Source of the DNA: Morella rubra
Taxonomy: Eukaryota; Streptophyta; Magnoliopsida; Fagales; Myricaceae
DNA: 64,000 nt
Direction of reading: 5' to 3'
Assembly (NCBI GenBank): GCA_003952965.2
Contig: CM025851.1
Location: forward strand, 33,105,440-33,169,439
Of the stretch, positions 46,201 through 57,789 are shown one piece after another; within the stretch, counting starts at the first letter, position 1; each line of letters starts with the position of its first letter. The notes below the pieces were generated by a model. It saw nothing but the letters and a program-made list of their open reading frames with translations, ran no database searches and had not been told where the DNA came from. Both the position numbers and the translations under genes were made by a program.

Positions 46201-48233
46201 AAAATTTAGTGCGCGCAGGCTCGCAGCCTCCCCAGACTAGTGGTTTCACCATATCTGACCAGATAGCCTCATCCAAATATCGGATATTCAAGGCAAAGTT
46301 AGCAGATAAGACCCAGGAAAGGATTTTCATATTCAATATTCTACACAACTATGGAAAAAAAAAAAATCTTACTCAATTGTGGGTAGGCTAAGCTATCCAT
46401 CGTAGCTGGCCTCCAGAATCTTGCTTTTATGTAATTTTTGGAATTTCATGGTTTCTCTCTGTATCCTACTTCAGACTACTTGACTCGATCATATTTCAAT
46501 GTAAAATGCTTTTGGCTTTTGCCCTGTAAACTCGTATCTGTGTTAACTCTTTGGCAACCCAAGAGTTATTACAATCATTTTAATAAATATGAATAGTTTC
46601 ATTCTCATTAAAAAATAAACTAGTAATATTCGTTAGTTAATTAATAAATTAAATTAAACCTTTTTTTTTATATAATTACTTGGACCTTTTTTCAAATAAA
46701 ATATTCTGTCGCCATGTATTGCACGGGTGAAAAGCTAGCTTTCTTGGGAAAAGAAAGCCTACGAGGAGAACATTGGGTACTGAGATGGTCAGGCTTCATG
46801 GACAGTCTCATCTAAGAAAAGGAAGCTTGGCATTGTGAGCTTTAACGAATGATACTTTTCTTCTCTTGCCATTTTAGCGGATAATGAAAACATGAATATG
46901 ATTTTTAATCCATTCTGAATAGCTCAAGTGGCAGTGGGAACTTAGAGTGTGGGTTAGAGGCACACTCAAGTATTCAACTACCACTTAGCATAAAAAGATT
47001 TGTGTCTTAAATAAGAGGTTGATTCATGAGTCAGTTAGTTTTTTTGGAATTTGTCGTGACATTAAACTCAATTCATGTGAATATTAATCAGATATATCTT
47101 TTTTTGAAATTTGTCGTGAACATTAAACCCAATTCATGTGAATATTAGATTAGATATATCTGAACTCAATACACAGATTTCCACAAAAGAGCATTGTTAG
47201 GATTAGGTGAAGGAATAGGAAGAGAAGAGAAAGTGGGCTGTCTAGGCCTTCCCTTGAAAGTACACTCTAGGGACCCTCTCCTTATTGGGTAGGATCCAAA
47301 ACAAGATGAATGTTTTCTGGCTTTAGCTTTATCTTTTTGCACCCTAATATAAAAGAAACAAAAAGAGATCAACAAGACAAAAAGAGAAGCATATCGAATT
47401 GGTCATAATTAGTAGATACATTGCTGGTGTGATGCATTTACATGTTGACACCTTTTTCAATGTGGCAATGATTCACTTTTCATTAGAATATGTACTTAAA
47501 ACTGGTGAAATGCTTATCATATCCTCTTTTCGTCTCTTTTTGACCAATACTTCTGAAAAATTGAAAAGAGGGAATGGTCTAGGAGACAGAATTTTGAGAT
47601 ATGGGAGACAAATCTCCTGTCTGGCAGTCTGGGCAAGGCATGTGGGGGAGAGGAAAAGGGCATGGCCATGGCCTGTTTCTGACGTTGCCTTTAGTATATC
47701 CTGCAGCTCAGGTCCTACACAATATATACTGTGTGGGTCTATATTTTGTCTTCTTGTAAGTGGATGTCAATTCAAGCAGAGATGGGCTTTTATCTGAATG
47801 TTGAACAAATTTGTTTCGAAATTTCTGTGTCAGAAAAAATGATGTTTTAATCCGTTTCAGGAACCTTAGAAGATCTGATGAACAAAAGGGTATTCGAAAA
47901 TGGCGGACTCTGGATTATTATCCCGTGAGATAGGCGTAAAAAATGCCTAGGAAATTGCAAACAAGAGACCATGATGATGCAAGTTTAAAAGAAACAAAGG
48001 TAAAGAGCATGCGAGACATGAAGCAAAAATCAACCACATTCTTGTTTTGAAAACTGTACAAGCAGATGACCACCATCCAAACTCAATAGTGCCACTAATC
48101 TAAAAGCTTCCTCCGCCATTTCCCACAATAACACCATCCATTTCTTCTTTTTCTTGGGATACAGAAGAAAATCAATCATCGATTCCCTTGGAAGGAAGAG
48201 AAAAACGAAAAGGAAAAAAGGGAGAAAAAAAAA
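43214..48233. other. 5-kb intergenic region
   Basis: No supported gene. The short frames are isolated and without domain-like composition. The segment at about 43770-44410 has a base pattern (long AT-rich direct runs, little coding signal) that could be old repeat DNA, but I found no termini. A two-copy repeat lies at 47036-47160. Confidence 0.45.
47036..47160. repeat. Two-copy tandem repeat, about 60-bp unit
   Basis: Two adjacent copies share TTTGTCGTGA, ATTAAACNCAATTCATGTGA and AGATATATCT in the same order with minor indels. Confidence 0.85.
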
Positions 48234-51200
48234 TCAACTTTGATTTGAGGAATGCTTTATTAGAGGCTGAGATGTCTTCCCCCATTCTTCAGGTGTACTT
48301 TTCACCTCCATTAATAGTGCCACCACTTCCTTCATGGTCGGCCGTTCTACTGGTGAAGAGTTCACACAAAACATAGCAATTCCAAGTGTTTGAAGCATCT
48401 CTTGCACCATTTGATCAGGTAAGCCTTGGAGCTTTGTATCTAGCACTGATACGGCTGGCTCAAAGCTCCCCATCTTCTTTTTCACCCACTCAACTATATG
48501 GAGCCATCACCCAGTTGGGACTCAACTGCGCTACGCCCGCTTAAGATTTCGAGCAGCACCACCCCATAGCTGTAAACATCACTCTTCTCGGTTATGTGCA
48601 TGGTATATCCATATTCTGCATTGAAACATTGAGATCTTATGAGCAATGAAATTGACAATTCAGGTACTAAAACATGAATTAATCTCTAATATTCTGCATA
48701 TTTGAGTTACATAAGATATCCCATGGCTTGGAAACATCTGACTCCCTAAGATCCAAAGAAGCAGAAAACATATGTGAAACGGGATGAATCAAAATTGAAC
48801 AAAACTGATATGGGTTTCCTTATACTATTTCGTGCATGTGCATGATGGCAGGGAAACCTTAGCATGACTAGTGATATAACAAAAATATTATTAATGGACA
48901 CTGGTATCATGGGTTTTCGATTTTAGTGCAAGGAAAAATGTACAGACGTAAGCGAGTGAGGGAGTGTATCAGGAACACTTGCCTGGGGCAATATAGCCAT
49001 AAGACCCGGCTACTCTTGACATTGCGTGGTTATAGTTTGGAGAGTTCATCAACTTTGCAAGACCAAAATCTGCCAGATAGGCTTCAAACTTGGAATCTAG
49101 AAGTATGTTATTGCACTTAACATCTCTGTGAAGAATTGCTGGCACACAATCATGATGAAGATAAGCAAGACCCTGAGCTGACCCAACTGCAATCTTGTAC
49201 CTAGTTTCCCAATCCAAGTTCCTATTCCCCAGCAACAACTGCTGTAGGTTACCATTTGGAATGTAGTTATAAAGAAGTAGCTTGACACTCTTATTGGAAC
49301 AGTAACCTAGCAGCTTCACAATGTTCCTATGCCGAATATGTCCAAGAATTTGAATCTCTGCTGCAAACGAGTCCACTGGTTCTTCTTCTCTCTTTGTTTT
49401 CCACAGCTTTTTCACTGCAATCAACTCCCCACTGGACATTTCCGCCTTATAGACAACCCCAGAACAGCCTTTACCAAGAATGTTTTCATCCTTCAAGCAA
49501 TCCAGGATGTTGTCAATGCTGAAGTTGAGCTTCTGGAAAGGGATGAAAGTCCATGGATAAGAGAAATCTTCAACCCCTGATGAAGATGGTGATGTCCCTG
49601 AAGATTTCTCCAGCATATACTTGTGATTGCGCATTAGTAGAATCCATGAGGCAAGAACTAGAATGGTTATTGAAGCAAGAATAACTGAAATCAAAGCTAC
49701 AGTTTTTGACGATTTTAATCCATTTCTCCTAATTGCACCTGAAGAACACGTAGACCCATCAAAGGACTCGCAAAGATTCGGGTTTTGAAGGTATGAATTC
49801 AAAGATAGAGTTCTGAAGAAGGGTGTCACCGGAATAGGGCCTGAGAAATTGTTATATGAAATGTTAAGGGAGGTTAGACTAGTCAAGGAACCTAAAACTT
49901 TTATTCTCCCATAAAGCATATTACGGGAAACATCAAGTGATTGCAACTGTGTCAAACTGGCCATTGTCTCAGGGATTTGCCCCGTAAAGCCATTGGAACT
50001 CAAGTCCAAACTGATGGTCAAGCTTTTCACATAACCAATTTCTGTTGGAATTGCACCAGAGAGGCTGTTGTAGCTCAAATCAAGTAGAGTTAGTTTCTGC
50101 AAGTTCTTTATGGATGTGGGGATTGAACCTGACAGTAGATTATTGTTGAGAATGAGCTTGTTCAAGTAACTGAAGTTTCCAAAACTCCAAGGAATTTCAC
50201 CCGTGAAGCTGTTTCTGCTGAGATCAAGCAACTCTAAATTCACAAGCTCACCAAGCTGCGCTGGGATTTCCCCCGTAAGGTAGTTATTGTGCACATCCAA
50301 TAGCTCGAGAACCGAGATATTGGCAATCTCAAATGGAAGACCACCGGAGAAATGGTTCATGTACAAGTCAAGAAAGACAAGATTCTGCAGTTGGCCTAGC
50401 TCCTTAGGAATCTGACCTGAAAGCTGGTTCTCCCCAAGCCTCAATCTCACTAAAGACTGACAATTGGCAACACTTCGGGGCAGCCCTCCAGATAACGAGT
50501 TCCCTAGAAGCAGAAGCTTGCTGAGCTGCTTCAAACTAAAAATCTCTTCGGGAATAGGCCCTGTAAGCTTGTTCCTCGATAGGTCAAGCGCGTAGAGTTC
50601 TGTGCAGTTCCCAAATGAAGGTGGTATAGTCCCGGCCACCGAATTGCTCCACAAGAAAAAACTCTGCAAGAATTTCAAGTTACCAACCTGCCATGGAATG
50701 GTCCCTGATAACTGATTCTTGTCGAGCTGAATAGAAGTGAGGCTTGTGCAATTGCTCAACTGCCACGGTATTGCTCCCGTCAGCACATTATCTGATAGAT
50801 GAAGCTGTTCGAGAACCACTAGCTTCCCCAAGTCAGCCGAGATTTCTCCAGAAAGATCATTGGCAGATGCGTCAAGAACCACAAGCGATGAACAATTGGA
50901 AAGCTCAGCTGGGATGGGTCCAGATAATGCATTGCCCCAAAGAAGCAAGCTAGTGAGCTTTTGCAACTTGCCCAGTTGAGGAGGGATTGAACCAGTGAGC
51001 TTGTTCATGTGCAAATACAAGTTCCTTAGCTCCGAACACAGCCCAAGTTCAGGCGGTATAGAACCAAATACATCCGTATCGTAAAGTGCCAGTGTTTGCA
51101 GATTGATCAAGTTCCCGAATGTAGGTGGTATCACACCAGAAAGACCAGTGGCCGCGGCACCAAATGTAGTGAGATTTTTGAGTGATCCCAGTTGAGCAGG

Positions 51201-51851
51201 AATTCCACCGGTTAGATATGGATTACCCCCTACCCGAAACTGTTGGAGGGAAACCAAAGAGCCTAGCTGTGAAGGTATTGAACCATTCAGGAGATTGTCT
51301 TGGATACAAAGAACTTGTAGTGAGGTAAGGTTAGCAAGATGTTGAGGTATCCTGCCAGACAATCTGTTGGAGTTCAAGAAAAGGAATTGGAGGGAAGAGA
51401 GAGTGCCAAGTTCTGGAGGAATGGGGCCCGACAGAGAATTAGAGGAGAGGTCCAGAAGGCGTAGATAAGTGAGTTGGCCAAGGGAGGCGGGTATGGTGCC
51501 TGAGATATTGGTGGAGGAGAGGTTGAGAAGCTGTAGTGATGAGAGGGAGGCGAGCTGCGAGGGTATAGAGGAAAGATTGAGGAATATGTTGGGGAGAGAG
51601 AGAGAGATTACTCTGTTTTGCGGAGAACACGTGATGCCTTGCCATGTACATGGAGTAGGGCTTGACGGGTTCCAGGAGGAAAGAATAGAGGACGACGCTT
51701 TGGCAGAAGGATCAGCAGCAGAGAGAAGGGAGAGAAGGGCTTGTCCATCGGGTGAGAGGGAGGTAACAAGCAATTTTTTTGTCATTGTTGTGTAAAATAA
51801 AACTAACCAAAATGCAACAAAATGGGTGATATTTTTTCTCTGCAGGGCCAT
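48234..51851 (-). CDS. RGI5: LRR receptor kinase, RGI5 (At1g34110) type, frameshifted
   Basis: Exon 1 spans 51851-48983 and exon 2 spans 48615-48234. Domains: signal peptide (about 1-31), LRR N-terminal cap with PCTWQGITC, about 24 leucine-rich repeats with GxIPxxLGxLxxL consensus, the ligand-site-like [20 protein letters not shown] stretch, a membrane span ([20 protein letters not shown]), then a kinase with [28 protein letters not shown] and DFGLAKL. Close likeness to Arabidopsis RGI5, a receptor for RGF/GLV peptides in root meristem maintenance, with the same intron position in APE. Two oddities: the intron uses a GC donor (AG|GCAAGT), and one base is missing in a C run near 48500, putting a stop after residue about 996 of an expected 1083. 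The rest of the frame is intact to the expected C-terminus, so a sequencing error or recent allele is likely. Confidence 0.92.
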
Positions 51852-54800
51852 GGAAAATGGCTTGATGGAGGTTAGGAGATGGAGTTGGTGGAGTTCTGGT
51901 TTCTGCGGATGTGATGGCCGCAGCAGCGGTGGTAGTGGCAGTGATGCTAAAAGTCCACTTTAGGAGACAACATGCATGTGGAGGAGTGTTTGTGATGCTG
52001 AGGATGCTTATACTTCACACCAAGGTGTTGAACTTGAAACCATGCATGTGAACAGAAAAGACGGTGCCATTGTCATGGTGGAGCATAGTTTTTGCAAATA
52101 GGGTGAAGTGTGCCATCTTTCTTACCGGGAAACGCCCATCTCTCCTACTGGTGCTGCCAAAGCCTGCTCTGCAGCCGATGGTGGCTATATTATATGCTGC
52201 AACAAGTGGAGGCAGTGGTGACAAGCTCAAGCCCATCCTCTTCTTGAGCACGATACTCCCCCAATGGTGGCCATAATAGTGCTTAAGGTCTTTCAAGCAT
52301 GGCAGAGGCGGCGGCTGCGCGAATGCTACCTGGTTTGGGTGGCTTGAGCTTTGAGTCGAAAGAGTTCTTGGCTTTGTTTGTGTCAGTGGGTAAGATTTTG
52401 AAGCGCGTTTAAATACCGATTCTTGTTTCGGGCCAGTGATCCGGGCACTATTGGTTTCGGTCTCATAGACCAAATTGCCCTTCACAGACCATTCGATAAG
52501 CAACGAACATTGTTGATTTTTCTAAGTGGCATTCCTGACAGTTTAAAGTGGAGGTGCCCCTATAACTTTCCTCTCTTGCTGTTCGATTAAAGAAACCAAA
52601 CGACATCTCTCAATTAAGGTATAGTGGACCAAGTTGCTAAGGAGTGATTCCTCCAATTACTTTTCTGAAAAAAGAAAATGCACATAAAAAGCCAATTTTT
52701 AATATCATGGATGTAAATCCTACGGCCAAGGTGACTCTCCAGTGGATAACTTCGTCCTGCATGGCTGACACGTGAACACATTTACCCAACATGTTTTTAC
52801 TCAACCAGGCCTGTATAATAAGTATAAATCACTATTAATATTGGTTCCTTCCCACTTAGAGCTCTGATCAATAAAGTTTTACCTTTGTCTGAGGGTTTGG
52901 GTAGAACAAGCTATTTCTTCTATCACATAAAAGGATTATTATACAACTTAAATAGTTAGCTTTGGACTTCAAAGGAATAATGTACTTTGGTTTTGGAAGG
53001 ATATCCATCCTCCCCTATGATTTCGAGGAAAGTTTAATCCCGATGATAAATATGATAAAATTGTATTTATTTCTATAATAATAGATACCGAAGTAAGAAA
53101 ATCTAAATCATATAACTTTGGCACATATAATTATCTTTAAGAGCTCTAACTATATATAGTTCTTTTTTTTAATCGAGTGTCTGGATAGTTTGTGTGTATT
53201 TCTGACTAATTTTAAGGTCTATCTATGCAGTCTTTCTATCTTACACAAATTGGTTAATTATCAAATTAAAGAATCTAGATGTATTCTCAAAGGTTGGTAT
53301 GAAAATGAAGTTACAAATCTTGCTCTCAAAAAAATGTCCAATGATAAGTCCAACCAATATGGTTCAGATTTTCTGGAAAAGTACCAAAAGATTCAGAGCT
53401 CAATGTCCATGGAGGTGGAAGAGTGAGAGAGCCTGCCTGGCTGCCTGCCCGAGTGCCTAGGGACGAGGAAGACTTCGATGATAATAATAGGAGTGAGGCA
53501 GCTTGGGAGATTGTGAAAGGCAAAAGGTTGGAGTAAGCAAACCAATTTCAATGTCTTTTTCTGGCATAAACTATGCGCCCTCAAACGTGGTCTGAGAGTT
53601 ATTATAAAGGGTTAGGGTTCAGGGGTGGCGTAGATACAGAGGAAGTTTTTAATTGGAGGCATCTGTTTTTAGGGCCAAATGGGTATTCAAAACAGGTAAC
53701 ATTATTTTTTTTAATGCTTTTTTTACTTCGTAATTACTGTGGTAAGGTAAAGTTTAGTGAGGTGGGTGATTTGATTATCGAGGAAGAGGTGGTGGGTTTG
53801 TTTTGGGAGCGGGGCAAAAGAAAATGTACAGCGTCACATGAGAGAAAGAGAGAGGACAGAGAGAGTGTTTGGTTCTTAATAATTTAGGGCACAAGTAACG
53901 ATTAGGGTTTTATATAGGGCTTTTAGGTTTTGATCGTATCCTAACATTTAAGCCTCACGAGACACCTATCCTCATTAATGTCACAAAAAAGTTTGCCCAT
54001 TTGAAAATTGATTTCAACACTCAAGATTTTGATCAGATTTGGCTATTTTGTTATGTGATAAGACTTTTATGCCCCTATGAAATGTTTGGTTTCATGGGCA
54101 TGTTAGGAAATCCCAAATCTTAACCTAAAGAAATGTCTCATTCATCATGAGTGCTCAAAGTAATGTCGCTTTGAAGCTGGACATACATGAGCAAAAACCC
54201 TGGTAATTGTACTTCTAATGTTTTTATTTTTGTGGGGGTTGGTCTTTCTAGTTGTTGTCCTTTTGCGTTGCTCGGTTCCTTCAAGTCAAAACAAGTTAAT
54301 AATTGGGCTCAAATACCCATTCAAGGCCCAACTGATTGTCATGGGCTTCATAATTACTCATTTAATGATCATTTTTTTTTTCCTGACCAGAAAAGTTTAC
54401 CGGGAAACAAACTAAGACTTTGAATTCGACCACCCCCTCCTCCTAAGTCAGGCAAGTACAGTGGCAATAATTTTTGGTGTTTTGTGCTCTGTGACATGAT
54501 TGGCCCTTAGTTCGATCATGTCAAAACTCTGAGAATAGAAAACACACATCATATTGTCAGAGTGAGTAGGACGCATTTGGGATTGTGCGATAGAGGGGCA
54601 CTATTCTGGGTTCAATTTCTCATGCATTTAAGATCATGCAATAGATGTGCACGATCTTGGATTCAATTACTCACGAGAACAAAACCGGTGATTAAAATGA
54701 GGGATTAAAGTACGAACCATCTAAGTTTTATTAAGATTTACCTCTGGCATTAAGACCTCGCAGTTCGTCTAAACTGGGCTATGAACCTGGTGCACAGATT

Positions 54801-56204
54801 ATAACTTGATGCTTCCTACTGTTTGGTGAGAAAGAAAACAGCAGAGAAGACTATAAATCGGCTCAAGAAGTTCCATCCGAGTTAGTCGTGTCTACTTTTG
54901 TTTCCCGGAAAATGAGTATACATGGTATCCTGCTGTCATCGCCAAATGCAGAGGCGGGGAAAGATGCAATTGTAAATGCTTCCATCCTGTTTTCCAACAC
55001 ACCAATGGACACAAATTGGTTAATGCTTGTCTCCTGCTACAAGAGGGCCACTAAAGCCTCCAAAGATGATCTTTTCATCCTTTTTTTTTTTTTTTTTTGG
55101 TTTTTTTTGGTTAAAGGAGGACAGCCTTTTCATCCACTTTACTATAATAATATTTTCTTCTCGGAATTTTAAATTTTTAATGAGAGCATACATCTCTTTT
55201 TCTTCGCATTTCTTAAGCTTGAAGTATATATATAATTAACTCTTGCATTAAAAGATAAACTTGTAAAATATTATAGCCCCTTTTATTAACTCAGCAATCT
55301 GCTCGGTAACGTAATCTGCTAGCATAATGTTTGCCCAGACAACACAGAAGACGTTTTCTGCAGGCAATATATATATATACATACACATATCATTCAGTAT
55401 CTGATAGTGGTAGAGAGGTCCAGGTACTCCACTGTCAAAGGAGCAAGACTCGCATAAAAGGGGGTCCAAAGATTACTTTTATGCGCCGCTACATGTCTGC
55501 GAACAGCATGTATAATAATTGCAGGCCCAGAATATAATATCTGCATACAAGATTTTAGCGGGGGCTTGACCTTCACCTTAGTCTAAGGGATTCAAATCTG
55601 CGATATTGTCTGTGTCTGTGTGTGTCTCGTCTCATGCCCCCTTTTGGCTTGTTCTCATTGGTGAGGGCCATAAGATAAGAGGGGCAAGCTAAGGGGCTGA
55701 AGTTAAGGCTACCAATAGGGACATACTTCTGCAGATTGCAGTCCACTAGAGGGGAAGCAAGAATCATTATTATGTTGTCTTTATAAGCAAGCTGGTGTGA
55801 AACAACCCAGAGCACAGCCTAGAAGTACACTACCTTTAGCTCATTGTTTATAGCTCTCAATGGATAGAACCTGTTTGTTTGTTATTTCAAACACTAGAAA
55901 ATACCTGTAGTAAGTGTCAAGCATTTCCATGAAGATTTTATCTAGTTGTCTTTTGCAGTTACTCGGTTTGCAAGTCGATATGTTCTGTTTTGATAAATCC
56001 GAAATTTATTAGAAAGATCTTATTACGTGTGGCGGAAGAATACACTGTGGTTATAAGCATATAAAAATAGATTAGCCACTGAAATAGCAAAAACCTATAG
56101 ACTACGAGAAAAAACTCAAAAATTAACGTCTACTACTAGCAATACCAAGTTTGTCGAGACAATCAAACCTTTCAAACGACGAGCATCTGGTCAACACCCC
56201 TACC
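51852..56204. other. Intergenic upstream of the receptor kinase
   Basis: Contains the promoter and 5' UTR of the receptor kinase at its left end. Frames at 52015-52503 and elsewhere lack recognisable domains. No gene or element with clear ends was found. Confidence 0.5.
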
Positions 56205-56306
56205 CAGTGGCGGAAGGAGAGGGTAGCGAACCAGGGCGGTCGCTACCCATCCCCCGCCCAAAAAAAAATTTTTCATTTGTAATTTTTTTTTTTTTTTTTC
56301 ATTACT

Positions 56307-56396
56307 AGGCCTGGGCCCCGATACCCATTAGGCCCAGGCCTAGTAGATTTTATGTTGGGGGCCTGGGCCCCGATACCCATTAGGCCCGGGCCCCCA
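56307..56396. repeat. Duplicated GC-rich block in the hAT 5' end
   Basis: Two copies of GCCTGGGCCCCGATACCCAT followed by TAGGCCC, about 53 bp apart. Each is itself partly self-complementary. Confidence 0.85.
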
Positions 56397-56420
56397 ACCC
56401 GTTTTAATTTTTTTTTTAAA

Positions 56421-56455
56421 GCAGAGGGTGAAACGACGCCCGTTTCACCCTCTGC
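56421..56455. repeat. Perfect 15-bp-stem hairpin in the hAT 5' end
   Basis: GCAGAGGGTGAAACG, a 5-base loop ACGCC, then the exact complement CGTTTCACCCTCTGC. A related imperfect hairpin (CAGGGGTGAAACG against CGTTTACCCCTG) follows the A run at about 56490-56515. Confidence 0.9.
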
Positions 56456-56490
<35 letters not shown>

Positions 56491-56705
56491 AGGGGTGAAA
56501 CGCGTTTACCCCTGCTTCCCTCTTTCGCGATCTCCCTCCCCCTCTCTCACAAATTTTAACCTTTCTGCCTCTGGTGTCTGCCCTCTGCCGTTGCCCAGCC
56601 GCCGTTGCCGTCCGTTGGTCGTTGCCCCACGGCCACCCGCCACCGCCGCACCATCGCACGACTCACACGGTCACACCACTACAGTCTACAGGTATAAGTT
56701 AACTA

Positions 56706-56707
<2 letters not shown>

Positions 56708-56751
<44 letters not shown>
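56708..56751. repeat. (CT)n microsatellite
   Basis: About 22 uninterrupted CT units inside the hAT 5' region. Confidence 0.95.
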
Positions 56752-56754
<3 letters not shown>

Positions 56755-57225
56755 CTTGCGTCTGCTTTGGCACTGCACTCAACACTCTTTTTTTTATCTA
56801 ATTTTTCAATTTGATTTGCAGGATTGGCCGATTGGAATCATTGCCTCGGTGAGTTTTACTTGTGATTTTTTTTCAGGTATTTTGTTTTAGTAGTTTAGGA
56901 TTTTAGGTAATTAATGAATGAGTTAATTTTTGTGAAATATATTTTTAGTAATTTTTATTGGATTATTGGTTGGGATATTAGTTAGATTATTGGTTGGATT
57001 ATTGGTTGATGTTGGATTATTGGATTATTTTAGGCAAATATATTGTTTTGCTGTGAATTTTTCCACTAGGAAGTTTTCTTCGTGAGTTGCAGAGTTGATG
57101 TTTTTTTTTTTTTTTCATATTGCCTAATGCCTATGTTAGCTCATCTTTGTTAAATTTATCGGTTTTTCCTATTTGTTAAATCTACATTCTATGTTCAAAT
57201 TGGATACAGTAATCTGCCAACTTAT

Positions 57226-57770
57226 TGCAACTACATGTTTATTTGCTAAATGATTATTGATTGCATTTATTTATTTTATTAATGCAGATTATTGATTAAT
57301 GTTGTTTAATTTGATGAGTGATTATTAATAATTTTTTTTTTTTTGTTTAGATAATGGATAATTGCAACTATTTTATTTGCTAAATGATTATTGATTGCAT
57401 TTAATTTTATTAATGCAGATTATTGATTAATGTTGTTTATTTGATGAGTGATTATTAATTAATTTTTTTTTTTTTTGTTTAGATAATGGATAATTGCAAC
57501 TGCATGTTTATTTGCTAAATGATTATTGATTGCATTTATTTATTTTATTAATGCAGATTATTGATTAATGTTGTTTAATTTGCTGAGTGATTATTAATTA
57601 ATTTTTATTTTTATTTTGTTTAGATAATGGATAATTGCAACTACATGTTTATTTGCTAAATGATTATTGATTGCATTTATTTATTTTATTAATGCAGATT
57701 ATTGATTAATGTTGTTTAATTTGCTGAGTGATTATAATTAATTTTCATTTTTGTTTTGTTTAGATAATTA
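57226..57770. repeat. Minisatellite, four units of about 131-142 bp
   Basis: Units begin near 57226, 57363, 57494 and 57636. Each contains GCTAAATGATTATTGATTGC, TTAATGCAGATTATTGATTA and a T run followed by GTTTAGATAAT. Each unit has potential splice-acceptor-like CAG sequence. It lies in the non-coding 5' part of the hAT element. Confidence 0.9.
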
Positions 57771-57789
57771 AGTTTGTGATAAGAAAGCC

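Noticed and set aside
52015-52503. 162-codon minus-strand frame upstream of the receptor kinase
   Set aside because: Low-complexity, no domain or homology recognised, and it lies where promoter or 5' UTR is expected.
57226-57770. Regular repeats as a CRISPR-like array
   Set aside because: Units of about 131-142 bp without unique spacers, inside a plant transposon.
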